Source: Mesorhizobium australicum (GTDB taxonomy: Bacteria; Pseudomonadota; Alphaproteobacteria; Rhizobiales; Rhizobiaceae). Taken from it: a stretch of 64,000 bases of DNA. The stretch lies in the NCBI RefSeq assembly GCF_900177325.1, contig NZ_FXBL01000004.1, forward strand, positions 4,903,501-4,967,500, read 5' to 3'. The position numbers and the translations under genes are program-made. This document shows positions 24,827 through 32,997 of this stretch, one piece after another. The notes beneath the pieces were generated by a model. The model searched no databases. It saw nothing but the letters and a program-made list of their open reading frames with translations, and had not been told where the DNA came from. Each line of letters starts with the position of its first letter. Position 1 is the stretch's first letter.

Positions 24827-25849
24827 TCAGCGCCACCCAAGTTCCGGCGCGACGTGTTTCAGGATCGCGTCGATGACGTGGGCGTTGTACTCGACGCCGA
24901 GCTGGTTCGGCACGGTGAGCAGTAGCGTGTCGGCTTCGGCGATCGCCTCGTCCTCCGCGAGCAGCTTCACCAGTTTCTCGGGCTCGCCCGTGTAGCCCCG
25001 GCCGAACACGGCACGCGTATCGGCCTCGATATAGCCGAACTGGTCCTGCTCGGGCCGGCCGCTGCCGAAATAGGCGCGGTCCTGGTCGTTGACGAGCGCG
25101 AAGATCGAGCGGCTGACGGAGACGCGCGGCTCGCGCGCGTGTCCCGCCTCCTTCCAGGCCTCACGATAGGCGCGGATTTGCTCGGCTTGCTGGATGTGGA
25201 ACGGTTTGCCGCTCTCGTCGAACTTCAAGGTCGAGCTTTGCAGGTTCATTCCGAGCTTCGCCGCCCAGACGGCGGTGGCGTTGGTCGCCGCACCCCACCA
25301 GATCCGGTCGAGAAGCCCCTCGGAGTGCGGCTCAAGGCGCAGCAGGCCGGGAGGATTGGGGAACATCGGGCTGGGATTGGGTTGCGCGAAGCCTTTGCCC
25401 TGCAGGACGTTCAGCAGCACTTCGGTGTGCTGGCGCGCCATGTCGGCATCGCTCTGGCCTTCGGCCGGCCCGTAGCCGAAATAGCGCCAGCCGTCGATGA
25501 CCTGCTCCGGCGAGCCGCGGCTGATGCCGAGCTGCAGGCGACCGCCGGCAATGAGGTCGGCAGCACCGGCGTCCTCGGCCATGTAGAGCGGGTTCTCGTA
25601 GCGCATGTCGATGACGGCGGTGCCGAGCTCGATGCGGCTCGTCTTGGCGCCGGCGGCCGCGAGCAACGGAAAGGGCGAGGCGAGCTGGCGGGCGAAATGG
25701 TGGACGCGGAAATAGGCGCCGTCCGCGCCGAGCTCTTCCGCCGCGACCGCGAGGTCGATCGACTGCAGCAGCGCGTCGGATGCCGAGCGGGTTCCGGACT
25801 GAGGCGAAGGCGACCAATGGCCGAAGGAAAGGAAGCCGATCTTCTTCAC
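24827..25849 (-). CDS. LLM-class flavin-dependent oxidoreductase (bacterial luciferase-like)
   Basis: The 340-residue protein is a luciferase-like monooxygenase. It has an N-terminal strand IGFLSFGHW, AEELGADGAYFRVHHFARQ, the flavin-site SRIELGTAVIDMRYENPLYMAEDAGAADLIAGGRLQLGISRGSPEQV, and WWGAATNATAVWAAKLGMN. These enzymes use FMNH2 (or F420) and O2 to oxygenate organic substrates. It is the last gene of the biuret-type operon. RutA is a relative in the same superfamily that opens the uracil ring, but this protein is shorter and lacks the other Rut partners. Its role here is not clear; it may generate an upstream substrate. Confidence 0.86.
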   Translation of the reverse strand: MKKIGFLSFGHWSPSPQSGTRSASDALLQSIDLAVAAEELGADGAYFRVHHFARQLASPFPLLAAAGAKTSRIELGTAVIDMRYENPLYMAEDAGAADLIAGGRLQLGISRGSPEQVIDGWRYFGYGPAEGQSDADMARQHTEVLLNVLQGKGFAQPNPSPMFPNPPGLLRLEPHSEGLLDRIWWGAATNATAVWAAKLGMNLQSSTLKFDESGKPFHIQQAEQIRAYREAWKEAGHAREPRVSVSRSIFALVNDQDRAYFGSGRPEQDQFGYIEADTRAVFGRGYTGEPEKLVKLLAEDEAIAEADTLLLTVPNQLGVEYNAHVIDAILKHVAPELGWR

Positions 25850-25998
25850 GTGAATCTCCTGCTGATGCGGCCCATGCGGGCTGCTTCGGTGGAGAAGGTG
25901 AACCCGGTCGGCGAGGAATCTTGTGTCGCCCCCATGTCGGGCGTCTCGCCGCCGCGCGCAAGAGGGCGCGCGTCTACCATATGGGGACGGTGTGTCGC

Positions 25999-26379
25999 TC
26001 AGCCGGCCTCGTCCATCATGCTGACATGGGCGGCGGCCACCCGCCAGCCGTCAGGGGTGCGGATCCAGGTCTGCATCTGGCGGCCGACCTGGCCGGGGAA
26101 ATCCGGACGGTGGAACAGCGTCGAGGCGATCGCCGTGTCGCGGCCATAGGTGGTGATCAGCGTGCGCGACAGGGTGCGCTCGAAGGGCTGCTGGACGGAG
26201 CGAAAGGCGCGCACCTCGTCGATGCCGTACTGCACCTCGGCGACGCCGTATCGCACCGTCGCGCAGGTGTGCAGGAACATGGCGTCCAGCGTCGCGGTGT
26301 CGTTGGCAAGCAGAGCTGCCTCGTAGGCATGGAAGATCGCGCTGATCTCGGCCAGCGTCTCGGGATCGTCGACGGTCAT
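25999..26379 (-). CDS. AtzH-like NTF2-superfamily protein (DUF3225)
   Basis: The 126-residue protein matches the AtzH family: DPETLAEISAIFHAYEAALLANDTATLDAMF followed by VRYGVAEVQYGIDEVRAFR. In Pseudomonas sp. ADP, AtzH is proposed to convert 1,3-dicarboxyurea into allophanate, the AtzF substrate. The residues reported there as needed for catalysis (Tyr22 and Arg46, from memory) have exact counterparts here in Tyr19 and Arg43, at the same spacing of 24. The ATG at 26379 is the best start. AtzG, AtzE and AtzD are absent from the window, so its substrate here is probably a carboxylated (bi)uret intermediate rather than one from cyanuric acid; that is inferred. Confidence 0.85.
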   Translation of the reverse strand: MTVDDPETLAEISAIFHAYEAALLANDTATLDAMFLHTCATVRYGVAEVQYGIDEVRAFRSVQQPFERTLSRTLITTYGRDTAIASTLFHRPDFPGQVGRQMQTWIRTPDGWRVAAAHVSMMDEAG

Positions 26380-26451
26380 GGTCAGCCGATCCCGGGTGAG
26401 ACCGTGCGCGCGACGGCCCCGGCTCTGCCGCGCCAAGAGCGGAGCCTCTGC

Positions 26452-27132
26452 TCAGCCATCGACAAGCGCCCCCTCGAAGGCGGCCTCCAGCGCCGACAGC
26501 GGCGTCACCCAGCCGACGATGCCGCCCTGGGCGACGATCATCTCGATCGCCCCGGCCTTGAACTGAGGGAAATAGCTCTCGGTCGCATCCTCGATCAAAA
26601 GGCATTCGTAGCCGCGGTCGTTGGCCTCGCGCATCGAGGTCTGGACGCAGACCTCGGTCGTCACACCGGCGAAGACGAGCTGGGTGATGCCCTTTTCCGT
26701 CAACGTCTCGTGCAGGCCGGTCGCCCAGAACATGCCCTTGCCCGGCTTGTCGACGGCGATCTCGCCGGGCAGCGGCGCGAGTTCGGGCAGGATCTGATTG
26801 CCCGGCTCGCCGGCGATCAGGATACGGCCCATCGCACCCTCGTCGCCGATGCGTAGGCCCGGCTTGCCGCGCAGGCGCTTGGCGGGCGGGCAGTCGGAGA
26901 GATCCGGCTTGTGCGCTTCGCGGGTGTGGACGATCGGGAGCTTGTGCCTGCGGAAGAGATCGATCAGCGCGGCGACGGTGGGCACGATGGCGGTCAGGCG
27001 CGCCACGTCGTTGCCGAGCGTGTCGCCAAAACCGCCCGGCTCGATGAAATCGCGCTGCATGTCGATGACGACGAGCGCGACCTTGGAGGGGTCGAGGGTG
27101 AAGTCGTAGGGGCGGGCGGGGACGGCGATCAT
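26452..27132 (-). CDS. Isochorismatase-like cysteine hydrolase (biuret/triuret hydrolase-type)
   Basis: The 226-residue protein is an isochorismatase-fold amidase with the Asp-Lys-Cys triad: Asp24 (VVIDMQRDF), Lys129 (DKPGKG) and Cys162 (AGVTTEVCV). It is a clear relative of the BiuH protein encoded three frames away at 28813 (shared [12 protein letters not shown], GRILxxGEPGxxIx[17 protein letters not shown]), but is too diverged to be a simple duplicate. In Herbaspirillum a BiuH relative (TrtA) hydrolyses triuret. A second paralog in a biuret operon fits that role, though the sequence alone cannot separate triuret from other linear ureas. It ends just before a long palindrome. Confidence 0.86.
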   Translation of the reverse strand: MIAVPARPYDFTLDPSKVALVVIDMQRDFIEPGGFGDTLGNDVARLTAIVPTVAALIDLFRRHKLPIVHTREAHKPDLSDCPPAKRLRGKPGLRIGDEGAMGRILIAGEPGNQILPELAPLPGEIAVDKPGKGMFWATGLHETLTEKGITQLVFAGVTTEVCVQTSMREANDRGYECLLIEDATESYFPQFKAGAIEMIVAQGGIVGWVTPLSALEAAFEGALVDG

Positions 27133-27139
27133 AGGTCAT

Positions 27140-27245
27140 ACCCCCACCCGTCCTTCGGACCCCTCCCCGCAAGGGGGAGGGGGATTCTTCGACGTCGGCG
27201 CCCCCCTCCCCCTTGCGGGGAGGGGTCCGAAGGACGGGTGGGGGT
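27140..27245. repeat. Long palindromic repeat inside the biuret operon (copy 1)
   Basis: Two 43-base arms at 27141-27183 and 27202-27244 are perfect inverse complements with an 18-base spacer; one more A-T pair extends each arm. The arms share ACCCGTCCTTCGGACCCCTC and a GCAAGGGGGAGGGG core. It lies in the 136-bp gap between the second cysteine hydrolase and the ATPase gene, so the transcript would form a very stable hairpin. A degenerate second copy lies at 31597-31706. Confidence 0.93.
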
Positions 27246-27268
27246 GAAATTCGCAGAAAGCTGCATTC

Positions 27269-28816
27269 TCAATGCCCCGCCATGTGCTGGCCGATCATGT
27301 TGCGGTCGGTCTCGCCGATGGGCGAGACGTAGTTGATGGTGCCGCCGGACATCACCGCGACCCGGTCGGAGAGTTCGAGGATCTCGTCGAGGTCCTCGCT
27401 GACCAGCAGCACCGCGGCACCCCGGTTGCGCTGTTCCATGATCTGGCCGCGGATCTCCGCCACCGAAGCGAAGTCGAGGCCGAAGCAGGGGTTGGCGACG
27501 ATCAGCACGTCGACGTCGCCGGAGAGCTCGCGCGCCAGCACCGCGCGCTGGACGTTGCCGCCGGACAGCGCCTCGATCGGCGAGTCGGGCGAGGTGGTCT
27601 TGACGCGGTATTTCGCGATCAGCTCCTCCGCCTTCTTCTTCATCGGGCCGGGCGACAGCCACCAGCCGAGGCTGGCGATCGGCGGCTTGTCGAAGGAACG
27701 GAAGGCGATGTTCTCCGCCACGCTCATCCGCGGCGCGGTGGCGTTCTTGAGCGGTTCCTCCGGCAGGCCGAACACCTTGAAGCGGTCGAAGTCCTTGCGC
27801 TTCGGCTCGAACGGCTTGCCGTTGATGAAGATGCCGCCGTCGACGAGTTCCTTCTGGCCGGCGAGCACCTCGACCAGCGCGCTCTGGCCATTGCCGGACA
27901 CGCCGGCGATGCCGACGATCTCGCCGGCATTGACCTTGAGATTGAGCGCGTTGACGACGCGCCTGCCCTCCACGTCCTCGGCGACGAGGCCGGCGAGGTC
28001 GAGCACGGCGTGCGTGTCATTGCGCGACGCCCGCTCGGCGCGCTCGCGCACCTCGGTGTCGCCGATCATCATCCGGCTCATTTCGGCGACGGTCGCAGCC
28101 TGTGCGTCGCCCGTGCCGGTGAGCTTGCCGCGGCGGAGCACGGAGAACGAGTCGCAGAATGCCTTCACCTCGCGGAACTTGTGGGAGATCATCAGCACCG
28201 TGACCTCGCCGCGCCGCGCCATCTCGCCGAGCAGGCCGAGCACCTCGTCCGCTTCGCCGGGAGTGAGCACCGAGGTGGGCTCGTCCAGGATCATGAAGCG
28301 CTGTTCGAGGTAGAGCAGCTTGAGGATCTCGAGCTTCTGCTTCTCGCCGGCCGAAAGCGAGGAGACCTGCTCGTTGAGCCGCACACGGAACGGCATCCGG
28401 TCCATGAACTCCTCGAGCCGCGGCTTCTCCTTCTTCCAGTCGAAGACGGCGGGCGCGTCGGCGCGGGAAATGACGAGGTTCTCGGCGGCGGTCAGGCAGG
28501 GAACCAACGTGAACTGCTGGTAGACCATGCCGATGCCGAGGTCGCGCGCGTCGCGCGGGCTCCGGATCGACTTCTCCTGCCCGTCGAGCAGCACCGAGCC
28601 CCGCGTGGCGTTGTAGAAGCCCATGATGCACTTCACCAGCGTCGACTTGCCGGCGCCGTTCTCGCCGAGCAGGGCGTGGAAGGAGCCGGCATTGACGTTG
28701 ATCGACACGTCGTCGAGCGCGGTAAAGGCGCCGAAGACCTTGGTCATGCCGATGGTCTGGAGCGCCGGGCCGGCCTGCAGCGGCATCGCGCCGGCAATCG
28801 TGGCGGGCGCGTTCAT
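27269..28816 (-). CDS. ABC transporter ATP-binding protein, duplicated (BMP/simple-sugar type)
   Basis: The 515-residue protein carries two ATPase domains, as in the nucleoside/simple-sugar family (NupA/YufO). The first has Walker [10 protein letters not shown], signature [11 protein letters not shown] and Walker [13 protein letters not shown]. The second (from about residue 265) has a degenerate Walker [10 protein letters not shown], signature [12 protein letters not shown] and [12 protein letters not shown], so its site is expected to be weak, as usual for this family. The ATG at 28816 overlaps the biuH stop codon (ATGA). It powers the two permeases at 29543-31569, with the BMP-type binding protein at 31779. 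Confidence 0.93.
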   Translation of the reverse strand: MNAPATIAGAMPLQAGPALQTIGMTKVFGAFTALDDVSINVNAGSFHALLGENGAGKSTLVKCIMGFYNATRGSVLLDGQEKSIRSPRDARDLGIGMVYQQFTLVPCLTAAENLVISRADAPAVFDWKKEKPRLEEFMDRMPFRVRLNEQVSSLSAGEKQKLEILKLLYLEQRFMILDEPTSVLTPGEADEVLGLLGEMARRGEVTVLMISHKFREVKAFCDSFSVLRRGKLTGTGDAQAATVAEMSRMMIGDTEVRERAERASRNDTHAVLDLAGLVAEDVEGRRVVNALNLKVNAGEIVGIAGVSGNGQSALVEVLAGQKELVDGGIFINGKPFEPKRKDFDRFKVFGLPEEPLKNATAPRMSVAENIAFRSFDKPPIASLGWWLSPGPMKKKAEELIAKYRVKTTSPDSPIEALSGGNVQRAVLARELSGDVDVLIVANPCFGLDFASVAEIRGQIMEQRNRGAAVLLVSEDLDEILELSDRVAVMSGGTINYVSPIGETDRNMIGQHMAGH

Positions 28817-29535
28817 GGCAGCGCCTCCAGGAAGGCGGCCGACGTCGCCACCGCGCCGAACACGCCGCCTTGCATCTTGATCATGTCGATAGCAGCGAGA
28901 TGGTTCGACACCTTGGTCGCCGCGCAGCAGTCTTCGAGGAGCAGGCACTCGTAGCCGCGATCGTTGGCGTCGCGCATGGTGGTGTGCACACAGACGTCGG
29001 TGGTGACGCCGGTGAAGACGATGTTGCGGATGTTCTTCATCCGCAGCACCAGTTCGAAATCGGTGGCGATGAACGTGCCCTTGCCGGGCTTGTCGATGAT
29101 CATCTCGCCGGGCTCGGGCGCGAGTTCCGGGATGATCTCCCAGCCCGGCTCGCCGCGCACCAGGATGCGCCCGCACGGGCCCTGGTCGCCGATGCCGGCG
29201 CCGATGCGCTGCGAGCGCCAGCGCTTGTTGGCGGGCAGGTCGGAGAGGTCGGGCTTGTGGCCCTCGCGGGTGTGGATGATCGGATAGCCCTTGGCCCGCA
29301 TCGCCTTCAGCACCGACTGGATCGGCTTGATGGGCGCACGGGTGAGCGAGATGTCGTAGCCCATCACGTCGACATAGCCGCCGGGCGCGCAGAAATCGGT
29401 CTGCATGTCGATGACGACCAGCGCGGTGTTGTGCGGGCCGAGATCGCCGTCGAACGGCCAGGGATAGGGATCGGACGCGACCGTGACGGCATTCGGCACG
29501 CGGGCGGCTTCGATGCGTTCGTCGACAAGGCTCAT
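28813..29535 (-). CDS. biuH: Biuret amidohydrolase (cysteine hydrolase)
   Basis: The 240-residue enzyme is very like the biuret hydrolase of Rhizobium leguminosarum, which splits biuret into allophanate and ammonia. The catalytic triad is Asp43 ([10 protein letters not shown]), Lys149 (DKPGKG) and Cys182 (TTDVC). The spacings of 106 and 139 residues are the same as those of D36-K142-C175 in that enzyme (from memory). Other shared stretches include [11 protein letters not shown] at the N-terminus, [19 protein letters not shown], and [16 protein letters not shown]. It sits in the operon between permease and ATPase genes and is coupled to both (7-base gap upstream, ATGA overlap downstream). Its product is the substrate of the allophanate hydrolase at the head of the operon. 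Confidence 0.92.
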   Translation of the reverse strand: MSLVDERIEAARVPNAVTVASDPYPWPFDGDLGPHNTALVVIDMQTDFCAPGGYVDVMGYDISLTRAPIKPIQSVLKAMRAKGYPIIHTREGHKPDLSDLPANKRWRSQRIGAGIGDQGPCGRILVRGEPGWEIIPELAPEPGEMIIDKPGKGTFIATDFELVLRMKNIRNIVFTGVTTDVCVHTTMRDANDRGYECLLLEDCCAATKVSNHLAAIDMIKMQGGVFGAVATSAAFLEALP

Positions 29536-29542
29536 CTGGTCC

Positions 29543-30463
29543 TCACTTGGCGAGAGACAGTTCGCCCGGCACCTCGCGGGCCGCGCTCTTCGACCGCGCG
29601 GAGGCGATCATGATGAAAAGGGTCAGGATGTAGGGGGCGGCGTTGAAGAAGTAGTAGCCCTGGCTGATGCCGATCGACTGCAGAGACGGTCCGATCGCGC
29701 CGGCGGCGCCGAACAGCAGCGCGGCATAGACGCAGCGGATCGGGTCCCACCGCGCGAAGATGACCAGCGCCACCGCCATGAGGCCCTGACCGGAGGACAA
29801 GCCCTCGTTCCAGCTGCCCGGATAATAGAGCGACAGGAACGCGCCGCCGACGCCGGCAAGGAAACCGCCGGCAGCCGTGGCGAGCAGGCGCACGAGATCG
29901 ATCGACACGCCCATGGCGCGGGCCGAGGCGGCGCTGTCGCCGGTCATGCGCACGATCAGGCCCCAGCGGGTATTGGCGAGCGCCCACCACATGAAGACGG
30001 CGAGCGCGATGCCGACGAAGAACAGCGGATTGACCTGTAGCGCCTGCGCGATCGAGGGATTTGACGACCACCAGCCGAGCGGGATCGCCTCCAGACGCGG
30101 CGCGGTGGGCTGGATGTACGGCTTGCCGAAGAAGAAGGCGAGGCCGGTGCCGAAGGACATGAAGGCGATGCCGACGGCGATGTCGTTCACCTTGGGCAGC
30201 TTGCAGATATAGCCGTGCATGGCGCCGAGGACGAGGCCGGCAAGCCCGGCAAACAGTACGCCGAGCCAAGGGCTGCCGGTGGTGTAGGAACCGGCATAGG
30301 CGACCATGGCGCCGAGCACGAGATTGCCTTCGAGACCGAGATTGATGCGGCCGGACTTTTCGGTGAGGCACTCGCCGAGCGCCACGAACATGAACGGCGT
30401 CGAGACGCGGATCGCGCCGCCGACCATGGCGATGAGGACGATGAACAGGCCCGAGTCGCTCAT
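29543..30463 (-). CDS. ABC transporter permease (BMP/nucleoside type)
   Basis: The 306-residue protein is a BPD_transp_2 permease with eight or more TM segments. [33 protein letters not shown] is the typical N-terminal part, and [34 protein letters not shown] the coupling region. The ATG at 30463 overlaps the stop codon of the upstream permease gene (ATGA). With that permease it forms the channel of the importer for the biuret-type compound. The C-terminus is cytoplasmic and basic. Confidence 0.92.
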   Translation of the reverse strand: MSDSGLFIVLIAMVGGAIRVSTPFMFVALGECLTEKSGRINLGLEGNLVLGAMVAYAGSYTTGSPWLGVLFAGLAGLVLGAMHGYICKLPKVNDIAVGIAFMSFGTGLAFFFGKPYIQPTAPRLEAIPLGWWSSNPSIAQALQVNPLFFVGIALAVFMWWALANTRWGLIVRMTGDSAASARAMGVSIDLVRLLATAAGGFLAGVGGAFLSLYYPGSWNEGLSSGQGLMAVALVIFARWDPIRCVYAALLFGAAGAIGPSLQSIGISQGYYFFNAAPYILTLFIMIASARSKSAAREVPGELSLAK

Positions 30464-31569
30464 GTGCGGTCTCCGGTTTTCCTGGGCTGAAGGAAGGGGA
30501 TGCGGCCGTAGAAGGTCTCCGACACGAGCAGCACGACGAAGATGATGCCCTGGAGGACGAGCACGGTGGCGTCGGGCATCGCCATGCGGCGCTGGACGAG
30601 GCCGCCGGCGGCATCGAGCGCGCCGAACATGATCGCGACCGGGACGATGGCGAGCGGGTTCTGCCGGGCGAGGAAGGCGACGAGGATGCCGGTGAAACCG
30701 TAGCCGGCGACGAGAGAGGCATTGGCCTGGCCGTGGATGGCGGCCACCTCGTAGAAGCCGGCGAGCCCGGCGCAGGCGCCCGCGATGGCGCAGCAGGCGA
30801 CGACGAGGAAGCCGACCGGGAGGCCTTGCGCCTGCGCGGCCCGCACATTGCCGCCGGTCATGCGGGCGGCGAAGCCGAAAGTGGTGCGGCTCATCAGGAT
30901 ATAGAGCAGGACGGCCAGGACCAGGCCGGCGGCAAGGCCCCAGTGGACGGAAGTGCCGGGAATGGAGCCGATCCGGTAGGCGTCGCCGATCGGCATGGTG
31001 GACGGCTTGTTGGCCGAGGCCGGATCGCGCAGCAGACCCTCGACGAAGAAGTTCATGATCGCGATGGCGATGTAGCCGAGGAGCAGCGAGGAGATCGTCT
31101 CGTTGACGCCGCGATAGTGGCGCAGCCATCCGGCGAGGCCGATCCACACCGCGCCGATCGCCATGGCGGCGAGCGCCATGATCGGCAAGCCGATGAAGGC
31201 CGGCCAGCCGAAGGTGACGAGCGGGATCGCGATCGCGGCGGAGGCGAAACCGCCGAGCACCAGCGCGCCTTCCGCACCGAGCAGCGTCAGCCCGATGCGC
31301 GCGGGGATGGCGAAGGCGAGGCCGGTGAGAATGAGCGGCGCTGCGCGCTGCAGCGAGTTCTGGATCGAGAAGGCGGAACCGAAGCCGCCGGTCCAGACGA
31401 GCGAGAAGAATGTGAGCGGGCTCTTTCCGAGCGCGAGAAGGAACAGCGAGAACAGGATCGCGGAGACGACCAGCGCGCCGACCGGGATCAGGATCGCCTC
31501 GATCGAGGCTATGGCGCGCGGGGAGAAGCCGGTGGATGCGACGGGGGCGGGAGAGACGACGGCGGTCAT
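30460..31569 (-). CDS. ABC transporter permease (BMP/nucleoside type)
   Basis: This 369-residue permease of the same family as its neighbour has an extended N-terminus (about 25 residues) before the first TM helix. Typical segments are APLILTGLAFAIPARIGLTLLGAEGALVLGGF, YRGVNETISSLLLGYIAIAIMNF and TGGNVRAAQAQGLPVGFLVVACCAIAGACAGLAGFYEV (coupling loop). The gap to the binding-protein gene (210 bases) holds a palindromic repeat. Substrate specificity is not readable from permeases; context suggests biuret or a relative. Confidence 0.92.
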   Translation of the reverse strand: MTAVVSPAPVASTGFSPRAIASIEAILIPVGALVVSAILFSLFLLALGKSPLTFFSLVWTGGFGSAFSIQNSLQRAAPLILTGLAFAIPARIGLTLLGAEGALVLGGFASAAIAIPLVTFGWPAFIGLPIMALAAMAIGAVWIGLAGWLRHYRGVNETISSLLLGYIAIAIMNFFVEGLLRDPASANKPSTMPIGDAYRIGSIPGTSVHWGLAAGLVLAVLLYILMSRTTFGFAARMTGGNVRAAQAQGLPVGFLVVACCAIAGACAGLAGFYEVAAIHGQANASLVAGYGFTGILVAFLARQNPLAIVPVAIMFGALDAAGGLVQRRMAMPDATVLVLQGIIFVVLLVSETFYGRIPFLQPRKTGDRT

Positions 31570-31596
31570 GGGAGGGCTCCGTCGATGTCGCCAGTT

Positions 31597-31706
31597 GCCC
31601 CCACATCCCCACCCGTCCTTCGGACCCCTCCCTGCAAGGGGGAGGGGGTCGCCGGCCTCTGAGATTTCCCCTCCCCCTTGCGGGGAGGGGTACGGAGTGG
31701 GCGTGT
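31597..31706. repeat. Palindromic repeat inside the biuret operon (copy 2)
   Basis: A shorter relative of the repeat at 27140-27245. The left arm has ACCCGTCCTTCGGACCCCTC followed by CCTGCAAGGGGGAGGGG, and the right arm CCCCTCCCCCTTGCGGGGAG then GGGTACGGAGTGGGCG. It lies between the binding-protein gene and the first permease gene of the same operon. The arms pair over about 25 bases and then lose complementarity. Confidence 0.85.
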
Positions 31707-31778
31707 CGACATGAGCGCGAATCCTTCGCCGTTGGCTGAGAGGAGCGGCGGCTCGTGCCGCCGCCCTTGCCGTTCACA

Positions 31779-32885
31779 TCACGTCGTCGAGCCGACGACG
31801 CCTTCGAGCAGGTAGCTCATCCCGTCGAGCTCGGGATCGTAGTTGTCCTTGGTGCCCTCGATGACGACCTTGCCGGTGTTGTCCTTGAGCGGGCCGACAT
31901 AGATCGGCTTCTGGGCCTTGAGGCCTTCGATCGCGGCCTCGGCGGCCTTGATCGCCTCGGGCGTGGCGCCCGCGCCGAAGGCGGTGTTGCGCAGCATGTC
32001 GTTGTGGTAGCCGCCGGCGATGAAGTTCGGCAGCGCCTCGCCCTTGGAGAGCGCGTCGGCGTAGATCTTGTAGATCGTCTCCCACTTGTATTCGGCGCCG
32101 GTGATGAAGCCCTTCGGCGCGAGCGGCGCCTGGCTGGCATTGTGACCGCAGCTCTTCACGCCGCGCCCCTCGGCGGTCTCGATCACCACCTTCGGACCGT
32201 CGACGTGGCAGGTGATGACATCGCAGCCCGCGTCGATGAGCGCATTCGCGGCTTCTGCCTCGCGAACGGGCAGTGACCATTCACCGGTGAAGATCACCTG
32301 TACCGTGGCGTTCGGATTGACGCTTTTCGCGCCGAGCAGCACCGAGTTGACGTTGGAGAGGACCGACGGGATCGGCTTGGCGGCGACGAAGCCGATCTTG
32401 TTGGACTTGGTGGAGAGGCCGGCGGCGACGCCGTCGACGTAATGCGCCTGGTTGAGGTAGCAGAAATAGGAACCGGCGTTGGCCGGATCGGTGTCCTTGT
32501 TCCACAGCGGAGCGGCGTGGCGGAACTGGACGTTCGGATATTTCTTGGCCGACTCGACGACGAACGGCTTGTAGTAGCCGAAGGACGTGGCGAGGATCAG
32601 GTTCGCGCCGTCGAGATTGATCATGGATTCCATCGACTTGGAGACGGCGTCCGTCTCGGGCACGTTCTCCTCTTCGACGACGGTGACGCCCGGCACCTGC
32701 TTGAGGATGTCCATGGCGACCGCGTGCGCCTGGTTCCATCCGAAGTCGTCGCGCGGGCCGACATAGACGGCGCCGAGGATGACGGGGGCCTGGGCCCGGG
32801 CGAGGCCGAAGGGAAGCGCGGAGGCGGCGAGGCCGGCCGCACCGGCCTTGAGCAGGGAACGACGATTGAGCGAGAAACTGTTCAT
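31779..32885 (-). CDS. BMP-family ABC transporter substrate-binding protein
   Basis: The 368-residue protein has an N-terminal twin-arginine-type signal (NRRSLLKAGAAGLAASALPFG, cleavage near ARAQA). A BMP/PnrA-like body follows: VILGAVYVGPRDDFGWNQAHAVAMDIL, LILATSFGYYKPFVVESAKKYPNVQF, NQAHYVDGVAAGLSTKSNKIGFVAAKPIP and DVITCHVDGPKVVIETAEGRGVKSCGHNAS. Family members bind nucleosides and purine-like molecules. In this operon it probably binds biuret, triuret or a related ureide. A 112-base gap separates it from the allophanate hydrolase gene upstream. Confidence 0.92.
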   Translation of the reverse strand: MNSFSLNRRSLLKAGAAGLAASALPFGLARAQAPVILGAVYVGPRDDFGWNQAHAVAMDILKQVPGVTVVEEENVPETDAVSKSMESMINLDGANLILATSFGYYKPFVVESAKKYPNVQFRHAAPLWNKDTDPANAGSYFCYLNQAHYVDGVAAGLSTKSNKIGFVAAKPIPSVLSNVNSVLLGAKSVNPNATVQVIFTGEWSLPVREAEAANALIDAGCDVITCHVDGPKVVIETAEGRGVKSCGHNASQAPLAPKGFITGAEYKWETIYKIYADALSKGEALPNFIAGGYHNDMLRNTAFGAGATPEAIKAAEAAIEGLKAQKPIYVGPLKDNTGKVVIEGTKDNYDPELDGMSYLLEGVVGSTT

Positions 32886-32997
32886 GCGAGGCTCCAGCGG
32901 CTAGGGGTTGAGCGCGGCCGCCGGCGGCGGTCGTTCTGTCGAAGGAAAGAAGGCAAAGCCCGTGCCATCTTCCGGATGGTGGATCGGCGGGTCACCG

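Noticed and set aside
27141..27244. Considering the long inverted repeat as an insertion sequence or MITE
   Set aside because: There is no transposase, no target-site duplication that I can see, and a related copy lies in the same operon. It fits a bacterial palindromic repeat family better.
24827..29535. Reading the flavin monooxygenase and isochorismatase-like genes as a Rut (uracil) pathway
   Set aside because: The hydrolases match BiuH-type motifs and spacing rather than RutB; RutC, RutD, RutE and RutF are absent; and AtzF sits at the head of the operon.
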